Origin: Cercospora beticola
Taxonomy: Eukaryota > Ascomycota > Dothideomycetes > Mycosphaerellales > Mycosphaerellaceae
Reading direction: 5' to 3'
NCBI RefSeq assembly: GCF_033473495.1
Contig: NC_088940.1
Location: forward strand, 2,852,001-2,916,000
DNA length: 64,000 nucleotides
Below the pieces are notes generated by a model. The model searched no databases. It was not told the DNA's origin and saw nothing but the letters and a program-made list of their open reading frames with translations. This document shows positions 32,230 to 42,775 of this stretch, piece by piece. The translations under genes and the position numbers were made by a program. Numbering within the stretch: position 1 is the stretch's first letter; each line of letters starts with the position of its first letter.

Positions 32230-32862
32230 CAATGGGTCAATCAAGACGATTGTGATTACTCTATCGTCATCATTTGCAGACACGAGCTTTTGTCACTCGT
32301 CCGAGCAATGGGTCTCTCGTCCGGTCCACCACCTGCATTGCTCACCTGAGGCATACTCCTATTCTGGCGACTTCAACAATTATGTTGAGGCTTGGCTATC
32401 ATCGAATGTGGCATCATCTCTGGAAGCCTGGAGACAATATTCCCGATATCTGGCCTATCTGATCGGCCTGATATCCCAAGCGAAGAGCTAGGCGAACGAC
32501 CCCACAGATCTGGGCATTCTGCTTCCCTTTCCTCTTCCAACTCAACACGGTGCCCGTGTGCATATCAGGCTGCCCTATCTGCATTCCCACGGGCGTCTTA
32601 TCTTCACCACTCCTCCGCGGCTCGTACACGTTCGGCTAGGTGAAGCACTTCGGTATGGAAGGCTCCGACATGCAGCCTACGCCAGACACACAGGCTGGCC
32701 GTGGCCGTCCATGCGATAGCACACGCCTACGCAGGTAGCAAGCGAGAATATTGATCGATGAGCGGCCAGTATCGATTGTTCAATTTTATGAGACTGAACT
32801 TGCCCACCCTTTCGAAATCCATAGCTGTACCACTCGTACTCGGATCTACTGACTCTGTCATC
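32230..32862. other. Promoter region of the PuuE-like hydrolase
   Basis: About 630 bases between two genes on the same strand. It contains a GATA-type site on the minus strand (TTATCT at 32598-32603). The frame of the downstream gene is open back to an ATG at 32758. No other gene is seen. Confidence 0.5.
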
Positions 32863-33910
32863 ATGCCTGAAGTTTATGCAGCACCACAAGACTATGCCTT
32901 TCCTCGGAACTTTAAGGGCTATGGCGAGAAAGGTCTGGAAGGACTGAAGTGGCCGAATGACGCGAAGATCGCAGTATCTTTTGTCATCAACTATGAAGAG
33001 GTAGGCGGCACATCCGCGACGAATCCTTGTGCTAGCAAGCAGCCACTGACAGCACTAGGGCGGAGAGCGTTCCGTATTACTTGGAGATGGCAGATCAGAG
33101 ACATCGCTCCGCGAATATCCTGCCGAGCCGGACATCAACGAGCGCAGCTACAATGCCGAATCTGAATTCGAATATGGATCACGCCGGGGCTGGTGGCGTT
33201 TGTTCAAATTATTCAACGACTACAAAATGAAGTTCACCCTCTACGCTGTCGGCTCAGCGTGCGAGGAGCAACCTGAAGTTGTGACGCGGTGTGTCGAAGA
33301 AGGACATGAGATTGCCTCACACGCGTACAGATGGATTGACCACAAGAATTTGTCTGTGGAGGCCGAGAAACAGCACATTCGGGATGGCATTACTGCTCTG
33401 AAGAAGCTAGCTGGTTATGCACCGAAAGGATGGTACTACGGTCGGCCTTCTCCTCAAAGCCGAGCTCTCATCCCGCAGGTGTATGAAGAAATGGGCGAGG
33501 AACTCCTTTGGGCGAGTGACACCTATGCAGACGACATTCCATACTGGATCGATCTACCCTATGAACGAAGCAGCGAAAACCCGAAGGGATGTCTGATGGT
33601 CCCATACAGCTACGACTGTAATGATTTCAAGTTCTTGACAGCAGCCACTGGATTCCGCGACCCAAATGGATTCTATACCCATATCAAGAACGCATTCGAT
33701 GTGCTTTATGAAGAAGGAGAAGCGGGTGCACCCAAGATGATGACTATTGGTCTACATTGCCGCATTATTGGGAGACCAGGACGTTTTAAGGCGCTTCAAG
33801 ACTTCGTCAAATATATCGCAGACAAAGAAGGTGTGTGGGTGGCAACGAGGACAGAGATCGCTGAATCTTTCCGGGAACAATTCCCTTACAAGAAGGGTCA
33901 GCTAGCGTAA
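32863..33910 (+). CDS. PuuE/polysaccharide-deacetylase-like hydrolase (putative allantoinase or cyclic-imide hydrolase)
   Basis: Two exons: 32863-33000 and 33059-33910, with a 58-nt intron (donor GTAGGC, acceptor CACTAG), giving 329 residues. The splice joins FVINYEE to GGERSVLLGD, the typical family sequence. Further landmarks are YGSRRGWWRLFKLFND, EEGHEIASHAYRWIDHKN and GWYYGRPSPQSRALI, then PYSYDCNDFKF and a terminal GLHCRIIGRPGRFKAL. This metal-dependent NodB-fold group includes bacterial PuuE allantoinase and cyclic-imide hydrolases, which open ureide or imide rings, so ring hydrolysis is more likely than chitin deacetylation. It lacks a signal peptide, which fits a cytosolic enzyme. A longer start at 32758 would add 35 residues of no clear family similarity. 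It is tail-to-tail with the regulator (27 bases between stops). Confidence 0.9.
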
Positions 33911-33937
33911 AGTGGTGGTGCTTAACATAATTTCGAC

Positions 33938-36517
33938 CTATATAAATCCTCTCGCATTCCATTGAGGCATATGAGACCCCGTGTGATTTTCTAGCCGCAT
34001 TGCTGAATCTTGCAACGGGTCCACGTTGAACGTTCTCATATCGCTATACTCATTCCAATTTGTTGCGTCTGTCCCTTGATCACTTGAACCAGGTATGTAC
34101 GGCTGATCTGAGGCGGGAGCTGCGTTATTATTAACCATCTCATTCCATATTCGCCAGCCTTGCCATCCGCCAGGAGCTTCTTCATCGACTTCCATGAAAG
34201 CGTCTTTCACGGCGTCCGACAGCATGTGGCTCATGGTGTCCTCTCGATCGCTCCTTGGCTGGTCGTTTGTTCTAAGCGACGCGCTATGCTGATTGCGTAC
34301 TCTTCGACCATTGCTGGTCTGTGAGATGTCAGTCTCCGTTTCTGCTCTCTCTGTGGCATCACCATTCCCGGTCGATGTTCCCGAGCTGACTATGCTTCTC
34401 AGTACGCTTCCAGACAACGCATCGAATATATCTCGGTACTTGACAGCTCCAGGCCACTTCTCGCCAAAAATCGTCAAGTTCTGTGAGCAGTCACGTACCG
34501 CCTCTAGGGTGTCATATGAGAACAACGACCGATCGCGCCACATGCAGTATACCAGCGTCAGTCCAGCAACGAAGGAAGAATGCAGCGAAATCATGGTGTA
34601 GGTCAGAGTGCGATTCTGATTTAGCCTCTTGTAAGCTGTACAGACCGACGCTGCTGATCGTGCACAGATGATGAACCTGGGATCGAAAGTCTTACTCGTT
34701 GGTAGAAAGATTGTGAACATGAGCAGTATCGATTTGTGGTATTGCCTGCAAAGCTATTAGTGGTCGAATGACATAGAAGATTAATGCACCACTTACAAGC
34801 CATAGAAATCACGAGCATCAAGGAACTCGCTTTCTGGATCGTACATCCACGTTGTTCTGTTCCCTTCTTTGGGAGTTTGAGGGCAGCTGCGCCTCCACTC
34901 GTCAAGGTCAGCCTTGATCAATGCCAATTTCCGTGATAATTTGGCGAGCTGTTCGGAACCTCCATTTAGTACATCTCTGTCAAGCCGAAAGACTGCTTTG
35001 TGAATCCTCGATTGAATTCGATCCAGGCCGATGATGTGTATGAATGGTTCCACGTTCGACCATTGAGCTTCTGAAGGCCCGTGTGGTTCTTTGTGAGTGA
35101 GAGTCCAGTATTCGATATCGGCACTTGGTAACTATTTGAATCAGCTTCGGTGAAACAGAAGAAACTATCATGGAGTTACCTCAACGTTGATATCGCTATC
35201 CGATATAGCGAACGGTCGGCCGAGAACGATGCTTGTGGAACGATCGAAGCAATAACATGTCCAAAAAATTCGCCGTCTTAATTCAGTATCCCTCGCTTGC
35301 TCCGCGGACGCAGGAAATCCCTTTCTCTTCCTGTGTAGGCCCATCTCTATGCAAAGTGATGTCGCATATCGGATTTGTGCCCATGCTCCGGCACCGTAGG
35401 GAGATCTCTGACTATGCACGCCAAGGAGAACCAGAAATTGTAGGCTTTCAAGACTGTGCTGTTCGAGTATGAAGTTCATCGAGCTGATGGCGGCAACTAG
35501 ATGACGCTGTGAAGGCTGAGCGGGCTATCTCTGAGAACATCGAGTTTTGTCTTACCTCGGGGTCCACACTTTGCACCTTTCTGGTGAGCAATAAAAATCG
35601 AGCTGCGATTGCATATATGAGATGAAAAATGCTGCACTCGACGATGCTCAGGCCGCCATGCTGGTATTGCCTGTTGAACAGTTTTTGATACATTTCTCGA
35701 TCCAGTACGGGCCAGCGAGTGTGTATGCGCTCAAAAAAGATTTCGAAAAGCATACTAGAACGCTCGAAGGGCGGGAACTCGAGCGAAGACATAATGGAGT
35801 CGTTCGATAGGGATGGCGATGGTGGAGTTACCGCGCGAGTAGATTGTCTCCTTCGGTCGCCAGTAGCTTCAGCAGCAGCCCTATGCTCTCCGCCACCCTT
35901 GTACATCGAAGTCTGAATGAGGCGAGCGATTGTAGCTCCAGAGCTTGTCCCGACATAGTACGGTTCAGAGGAGGTGTCTGCTGTTCCAGAAGCGCAGAGT
36001 GAGAGATACGCCACTCCGTTGACAAGCGATTCTCTGTCGTCCAGAGGATTTTCTATCGGTAGTTCTTGACTCTGCCTATGAGCCCCATGCTGGGCATCAT
36101 TATGCAAACCTCGCGGAACGTTGCAGAGTGACTGGATCTGAGTCGATACATCGTTGCAAAAGTGGTCCTGGGACTGGTCTGGTACGCGAGCTTCTAAGAA
36201 GGCGATACGTTCCTCTAGGGTCCTGATATATCTATCTGTTCTTAGCACAACAGAATATGCAGATCATTTATATTTGACGCACAAGGATTTGCCGCCAGGA
36301 TACTGGGGCCGGACAGGCTTTTCGTATGCACAAGTCACTCCCGCCCGAGAACATGACCTGCAGGAAGGTTGATCGCCATCACACTACACAATATGGAGTC
36401 AGACTAATCCCACACTCATGCTCTGACGCCGGCTCTTGAAGTACAGACCCGCTGCTTTCGACGCTTGCATCTTTTGCAGGCTAAAGTGACACGGCTCCGT
36501 CGGGGCTCTGTATGCAT
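33938..36517 (-). CDS. Zn2Cys6 transcription factor with fungal-specific TF domain (six exons)
   Basis: Exons: 36517-36449, 36383-36283, 36240-35556, 35506-35180, 35131-34797 and 34745-33938; introns of 65, 42, 49, 48 and 51 nt. The product is 774 residues. The first intron splits the zinc cluster: ACKRCKRRKQR joins CDGDQPSCRSCSRAGVTC, giving correct C-x2-C-x6-C-x6-C-x2-C-x6-C spacing. The linker and dimerisation helix follow (GKSLTDRYIRTLEERIAFLE). The fungal-specific TF domain spans exons 3-5 (FFERIHTRWPVLDREMY, GAWAQIRYATSLCIEMGLHR, RRRIFWTCYCFDRSTSIVLG). The C-terminal ~180 residues are Ser/Asn/Asp-rich. Intron 3 could alternatively use an acceptor 9 nt earlier. Its central location makes it the likely local regulator of the surrounding catabolic genes (inference). 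Confidence 0.9.
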
Positions 36518-37271
36518 TGTACTGGAATCCATGTTGAAAATTGCAACTAGTAATTTCTTACAGCTACAACCTCAATAAACGACAGTGAAGCTGAAGGCCC
36601 AATTTGACCCATGTAGAAGGAAGGGTATCGATGATTGGCAACAGGCAGTGAACACGACTCCACACAGGCTCATGGTCTACTTTGCTTGCTCGCTGCTTGC
36701 GCAAATCTGTCCCGCTGACAGCCACCAGTATTGGGCTGAGCCTCAATCACGCATTTGTGGACCAGGTGATGTCGCATGCGTTCCACTTCGCCAGGCCAAG
36801 TCCTTATCTTTAGACCGTTCGCTCCATGTTGACCCCGGTCATTCGCCTAGTCGGAGGCCTATCGATCATTTACTAGCGAGCTCTGGATTTCTGGGGTCGA
36901 CCATGTCTTTGATTGTCCTGAAAGCCACAATTGGCTCATCGATGTTCTCAAGAGAGTACGATATGCCTCCGTATCTGGGATCCCAATGAGGTCGCAGAGC
37001 AATCGCACACTCCTCATCGGCCAGAAAGTCGCCGATACAACCGCCACAAACTCTTGGGCAGATTGGAAAACGGTGCACATGCGACTAATGGTCGAATAAT
37101 GTTGATAGTAGGATACTTCCATATGGAACCAAAGTCCCCACTTGGTGTGTTGATCAACATTGAATCGTTTCAATCACCAGCAACTTCGCCTAAGTTCCGT
37201 TAAGACCACTAGAGTCAACAATTTACCATCATCAAGACCACAGGCCAGACCAGTACCTCTAATCATCTGCG
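36518..37271. other. Region between regulator and NCS1 permease, with a relic
   Basis: About 750 bases between divergent genes. Its right half contains a frame-broken coding relic on the minus strand (listed separately). GATA-type sites include TTATCT at 36804-36809. The promoter of both neighbours must lie here. Confidence 0.5.
36868..37173 (-). pseudogene. Frame-broken relic of an unrecognised protein-coding gene
   Basis: Two overlapping minus-strand frames each look coding over part of this stretch. The 5' part reads KWGLWFHMEVSYYQHYSTIS in one frame. The 3' part reads CPRVCGGCIGDFLADEEC, then ALRPHWDPRYGGISYSLEN and TIKDMVDPRNPELASK, then a stop, in another. A frameshift near 37070-37085 would join them, and there is no good intron there. 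No upstream exon fits before 37200. I do not recognise the family. It looks like the 3' end of a gene that has lost its front and its frame. Confidence 0.4.
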
Positions 37272-39321
37272 ATGGGAAAACTCAAGCTGCCTACCAAGAC
37301 CGATATCACTGCACCGTTCCAGTCCAAACACGCCTTCGTTCAATTCTTGCGGGCCCCTCAGGGCAATGAAGGACATGCTACAGTGGGCGACGCCAAGTGG
37401 TCGAACAAAGACCTCGAACCGACGCCAGTTGAGCAAAGAACATGGACATGGTAAAGCCTTACTTCAACTCAACGATCCGTCGCTGTGGCTAAGCTGTTTT
37501 GATAGGTATAACCTGCCACTGTATTGTAAGTCGTCGCATGCCTTCCTTATGAGTTCGGCTGACTCGTCATCCGAACAAATTTTCAATAGTTGGATGGAAC
37601 ACAGGCTCTTCGCTGATTACTATCGGTCTGGTGCGTTGAGATCGACAAAAGTCCCGAAAGTCACTTTTGGCTGACAATGCTCAGACATGGCAACACTCTT
37701 TCGTGTCCGTATGCGTTGGATCGTTCCTCACTGCAATCGTGGTAGTGCTCATGGCTCGACCAGGTGCAAAATATCACATTGGATTGTAAGTCGAAAGACA
37801 ACTCGTCCGAACATACACTAGCTGATGCGATGCAGTCCTGTCCTGGCTCGCTCTGTGATGGGAATGTACGGATCGTTCTTCTTCGTCGCAATCAGAGCCG
37901 TCGTTTGCATCATTTGGTACGGCATACAGACGTTTTATGCCGGTAACATCTTGTCCGTCATGTTTCGATGCATGTTCGGCAGTTCATGGGAGAACATGCC
38001 AAACACGCTACCCGCAAGTGGCGGGATTACTTCTAAGCAGCTTTTGGCCTTTTTCATTGCTTGGATCCTTCAGTTTCCCTTCGTAAGTTGCGCGGAATTG
38101 TGAGCCACTGCTAAGGTGTCTAACCATCCGCAGGCGTGGGTCCATCCGAACAGGATCCATCACATATTTACCATCAAGGGCTTCACTATGCCGATCGCAG
38201 CATTTGCACTGTTCGGCTGGTGCATGGCTATTGGAGGCGGTTTGAGCACCCTGGATCTCGCTCATAGTGGCCAAACATCGACAGTCCCACTGGGATGGGC
38301 CATCATGTCTGGTATCAACTCCATCTTTGGCTCTCTTTCCCCGATGCTTGTCAACCAACCCGATCTTGCACGATACTGCAAGAAAACTCGAGACGCCGGT
38401 CTCTTACAAGGCGTTAGTGTCTTCTTTCCTGCTATTCTGGTGATGTTCCTTGGCATGGCATCGACGACTTCTATCCAAGGAGTATGGGGCGAAGCTTACT
38501 GGAACGTTTGGGATATGTTCGACGCCATACTCGACCATTACTGGAGTGCTGGCTCACGAACCGCCATAATTCTCATCGGACTGGCCTTCTTCTTCGGGAC
38601 ATTTGTTACGAATTTTGGCGCCAACTCCATTCCCTTTGGAGCTGATATGACAGGACTTGCACCGAAATGGCTGACGATCCGCCGAGGCCAGATCTTGTGT
38701 GCAATTCTTGGTGTCGTTGTCCAGCCATGGCAGCTCATGGCCAACGCGTCCGCTTTCTTGAGGTAAGTTTATAGACAGCACCTCGATGCAGCGTCGACTA
38801 ATGGAGATAAAAGCTTCCTTGGATCGTACAACATCTTCATGGCACCACTGTGTGCAGTCATCATCATGGACTATTTTATTGTTCGGAAAGGCAATATACA
38901 TGTCCCTTCATGTTACAATGGACGTCCCTCTGGTCTATATTGGTACTGGTGTGGCATCAATTCCAGCGGTGTCGCCGCCTGGTTGATCGGTACATCGATG
39001 GGTATCCCAGGCCTCGTTGGGCAATACCAGCCCCAGATTATTTCGAATGCCGCCAAGTATATGTATATGATGGGGTGGCTGTTAACTTTTACGACATCAG
39101 CGACGATCTACTACGCCATCTCACTCTTCATCGAACCACAAGTCTTCCCCACTGGACGAGAAAGCACACCGTTCACCTGGGAATGGCTGGGTAACGAAGG
39201 TCGGGAAGGCTTTTATCAGGGCGAGATGGATGATGGAGCTCTTTTTGCACCGCCCACGCCGCCTGGAACGGATAGAGAAGAATACCAGATTGGGGAGAAA
39301 GGACATAAGTCAAGCATTTAA
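37272..39321 (+). CDS. NCS1 nucleobase/allantoin-type permease (seven exons)
   Basis: Exons: 37272-37450, 37506-37525, 37590-37630, 37685-37785, 37836-38082, 38134-38762 and 38814-39321; introns 50-64 nt, all GT-AG. The product is 574 residues. NCS1 landmarks are MGKLKLPTKTDITAPFQSK, TWTWYNLPLY, GLTWQHSFVSVCVGSFLTA, MARPGAKYHIGFPVLARS, RAVVCIIWYGIQTFYAGN, GINSIFGSLSPMLVNQPDLA and FVTNFGANSIPFGADMTGL, with about 12 membrane segments. Family members import uracil, allantoin, uric acid, thiamine precursors and related rings by proton or sodium symport at the plasma membrane. Exons 2 and 3 are only 20 and 41 nt. Joined this way, the first membrane segment (NLPLYFGWNTGSS) seems about nine residues shorter than usual for the family, so either a cryptic exon is missed or the protein is altered there. 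Confidence 0.88.
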
Positions 39322-39542
39322 GACATTCTGTTTCAAGGTCTGACGTACCATGATAGATTTACATGATTTTAGAACGATAATGACCGTTGACATGAATTTT
39401 TGATTCCCATAGACCTAATCGGAGTCCCTTTGAGAACCCAAAATTTGCCACCAAGTCACCATGCAGCACTCTTTGATACAATGACAGAACCATTGCTTCT
39501 CTTTCAAAGGCAGACTTTCAAATCTTCAAGCTCCTGCAGACG

Positions 39543-39586
39543 CTTGCAAATACTCCCTACTAAACTTGCAAATACTCCCTACTAAA
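39543..39586. repeat. Perfect 22-bp tandem duplication across the 3' end of the OYE gene
   Basis: Two identical 22-base units abut (39543-39564 and 39565-39586). Because 22 is not a multiple of three, reading (minus strand) passes through the first-read copy as FSREYLQ and then hits TAG in the second. Removing one copy would extend the protein by about five residues (ASAGA) before a stop. Confidence 0.9.
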
Positions 39587-40744
39587 CCCATAATCCACAT
39601 ACCCCTCCTTCTTCTTCGGCGTATAAAACACCTTCCTCTCATAAGGCTCAAACTTCACACCCTCCCTAATCCGATAAACAAGATCTGGATTACTCACAAA
39701 ATATCGCCCGAACACAATAACAACATCTTGCTCTTTGTATTTCACATTCACAGCCTCTTTCGCTGTCTCAGCATTAAACCCACCATTCAGAAGAACAGGA
39801 GTAGCATTGTCCCATGCTTTGACCATCCAGTCTACTGATTTCTGACCTCCACAATCCGAGTCATCGTTGCCTTTGATTCGTGCTTCGATGAGATGGAGGT
39901 ATGCCAATTTTAGAGATTTGAGGTTTTGGAGTAAGTATTCGAAAGTCGGTTCGGGGTCATTCATTAACATTCCTCCGAAACTGCTATAAGGACTGAGTCG
40001 TAGGGCTGTTCTGTCGGCGCCGATGGCTTCTATGACAGCTTTTGTGACTTCGAGATGGAAACGGGCGCGGTTGGGGATACTTCCTCCCCAGCTGTCTGTT
40101 CGCTTGTTACATGTCGTTTGTAAGAACTGATCAGGTAGATAGCCATTTGCTCCGTGGATTTCGACGCCATCGAAGCCGGCTGCTATTGCGTTTCGGGCTG
40201 CGCTGGCGTAATCTTGAATCACACTCGAAATGTCATCTTCTGTCATTGCTTTTGGTGTTTCGCTTCTCGGGCTCATAGGAACTGTACTCGATGATAGCAT
40301 TTCGTAGCCCTCAGATCGTAGAATTCTTGGAGCAGCGGCTCGTCCTTGATGCCATAGTTGGCAGAAGATCACACAGCCTTTGTCATGAACTGCTGTTGTG
40401 ATTGCTTTCCAGGATTCTATTTGGTTCTTCGACCAGATTCCAGGACAATTACGGCGGCCGACTGCATTCTTCGCGACGATGGTTGCCTCACTGATGATCA
40501 GTGTCCCTGAGACGCAGGACCTTTGCTCGTAGTACTCTGACACTTAGTCAATACCCGCCTATGGACCACCTGCTACTGCTAATTATCCGCTCAGAATTTG
40601 AGCTGTACCTTTGATCATATCCTTTGTCTCGGTCGCCTCCCAGTCATCTCCCCATCTATATCGCGTCAACGGTGCCATTGCAATGCGATGTTTCAACTGT
40701 GTTCGACCAACAGCCAACGGCTGGAACAACCTTGAATTGGTCAT
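39560..40744 (-). CDS. NADH:flavin oxidoreductase / Old Yellow Enzyme family
   Basis: Two exons: 40744-40609 and 40536-39560, with a 72-nt intron (donor GTACAG, acceptor TGTCAG) joining KDMIK to EYYEQRSC. The product is 370 residues, the normal OYE length. FMN/active-site landmarks are MAPLTRYR near the N-terminus, QLWHQGRAA, and VEIHGANGYLPDQFLQ with the His173/Asn176 pair and catalytic-type Tyr178, followed by NKRTDSWGGS and NR. The C-terminal half has LNGGFNAETAKEAV and VVIVFGRYFVSNPDLVYRI. These flavoenzymes reduce activated C=C bonds with NAD(P)H in the cytosol. In the cluster it could reduce an unsaturated ring intermediate (inference). The stop codon falls inside a 22-bp tandem duplication that slightly truncates the C-terminus. 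Confidence 0.93.
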
Positions 40745-41711
40745 CGTTCTTTACGATCGCTCTTGAAAATACAAGTCGAGGTAGACAATCCAGCGTTACA
40801 AAGAACACGCTGTACGGAAAGGCATTGTGATAGTATTCGATCTGCATGGCATACCGGCATCGTATTCTCATTCGTGGCTAAGGTAAAAATGGTGAGCTGC
40901 GCGACTGCACCATGCAGTGACAGCGCCGGCGGCCGATGCTATGCCGCGAGCCGACGGCACTGATAAACACCGCGAGCAGAATGATTTTTGATCGGGATTT
41001 TGAGGCCGATGGCGAGATGGTCCGGCTAGATAGGCTGAACAATCTCCGAAATTCGTTGCGTGCTTGTCGCCTAGCATACAGCACAAGAATTCGCCGTCAT
41101 GAACATCATTTGGAAAACGCATTAATCTGAGTCGTTACTTTTTAGAATTAGTCGATCGGAAAATTCGAAGACCATTCTCGGTCATTTCATAATTCTTCTG
41201 TAGGTCTAGAGCTAGAAGTATGTTAGACTGCCGTGTTCGATGTTAGTGCGATAGTTCGTGAAGACTTTCGATTCATGTAGATCGGATGATGGAGAACGTA
41301 GAGAGGGGAAATAAGAAAAGTTCTGGCGGATCAGAACAGAGCCATGCTAGCTTGGAGGACAAGCCTAGTTTTGCGCACGCTGTTCTTGATCGTTTGAGTC
41401 TGGGAGAATGGTCAGTAGGTCGCTGCCTCTATGCCAATATTGGCAGCTCTTTGGCTCTCGGTTTGCTACGTGTCTTGGCTCCTTTTCCACAGCCTTGAAC
41501 AATTCTTGGTATTTATGCATCGCGGCCGACATGCACTGACTATGATTGTGGCTTCATAGGCTGCATTGAACATTTGGACTTAACAAAATCAATGCCTGGT
41601 AGCCCAATCAGTACTGCGAGAGGCAACCCGAGAAGATGCCTTCATCTGGCCACAGGGGAAGTGATTCGGGGCCGAATTGGTGTCACGACGTTACGCTGGT
41701 CAGGCTGGAAC

Positions 41712-42085
41712 GACTTGTGCAATCATCAACCAGGGCCGATGCGAATCGAGATCTGGCCTTTCTTCCTTGATCGAACGTGATTTATCTGTCAAGAGAAAGG
41801 CAACTCTCTTCTGCCTAGACTAGGCATGATCGTCGCCACCAGGGCGTCTGCACTCATTGGCTAGTGTGTCGCTTTCTCGGGACCAAACTACGACCGATCA
41901 CTTCATATAGCCCGAAAGGCGGCAAGTTGACGTCGCTTCGGCTGAGGCCTTGTAGGCTTTTCTCGCAGAGCATCGCCTTAAGACTAGGACTGCGCCAAAT
42001 GAGTTGCTTTTCCTGTAGGCACGAAGTCTCGTGGACGGCCCATTGACACGACGTGCCGTCAGCAGGACTTATTATTCTGCAAAGG
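41712..42085. repeat. Diverged direct repeat, copy A
   Basis: Aligns by eye with copy B at 42405-42775 with an almost constant offset of 692-693 bases over at least 350 bases. The best-conserved blocks are around CTTCTGCC(T)AGACTAGGCAT (near 41810) and CAGGGCGTCTGCACT (near 41840). Similarity elsewhere is patchy, perhaps 60-70%. No coding capacity or terminal repeats were seen, so the origin is unknown; an old transposon fragment or local duplication is possible. Confidence 0.6.
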
Positions 42086-42404
42086 TGATGCGAACATATG
42101 CCTTCGGTCAATCAGTCGTTTAATTTGTGGTCATACTTGCAGTCTTGAGGTCTTGCTGGCCCGCGAAGCGATCTCGGAGCGCCATGCAAGCGTTTAGAAC
42201 GTAGGCGTTGAGTGGCTATTTGTGGGGATTGCTGTCTTGAACATCTTTTGGCTGCGTTGAAGACTCAGGCTCTACAAGATCAGTGTCTGTGGCTCAGTTA
42301 GCAGTTCGAAGGGGAGATCAGTGCGCTTGTGAGTTTGGTTACGGTTGGGAACGAACATGTCCGATGTTCTGTCGATAGCTGTTTGAGCTGACAAGACTCA
42401 TACC

Positions 42405-42775
42405 ATCCGTCAGCATCACTGGTCTAGGCTGGCTCGAATTGAGCTTCGGCCTCGTTCCTTTGACTGAACCCAGTCGAAGCTTAGAGGACCGGCAACACGC
42501 TTCTGCCTTGACTAGGCATACCGGTCGGTATCAGGGCGTCTGCACTTGTCAGCTGATTTGTCACTTTCTAATCATGAACCTACGCCCGGTCATTCCGTCC
42601 AATTGCCAGTAGTGAAGTCGACGCCCTCTCGACTATGGCGTTGTAGGATGCCTCTGCATGGCATTGACTCTAGCTCAGACTGCAACCGGGTGATTTGTCT
42701 CTTCATGTGAGCCCAGTGTCGTGGGTGGCTTTGTGGACATGACGCGCGCGGTCAGCATTTTAATTCTCGCACTTG
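42405..42775. repeat. Diverged direct repeat, copy B
   Basis: Partner of the copy at 41712-42085. Landmarks are GCTTCTGCCTTGACTAGGCA near 42500, the shared CAGGGCGTCTGCACT near 42532, GTCACTTTCT near 42560 and GTTGTAGG near 42640. Differences are a mixture of transitions and transversions, so simple RIP does not explain the divergence. No third copy was found on either side. Confidence 0.6.

Noticed and set aside
28288..40744. Direct naming of the cluster as the nicotinate (hxn) cluster
   Set aside because: Key members (molybdenum hydroxylases, C2H2 regulator) are not visible, and the matches are only at family level.
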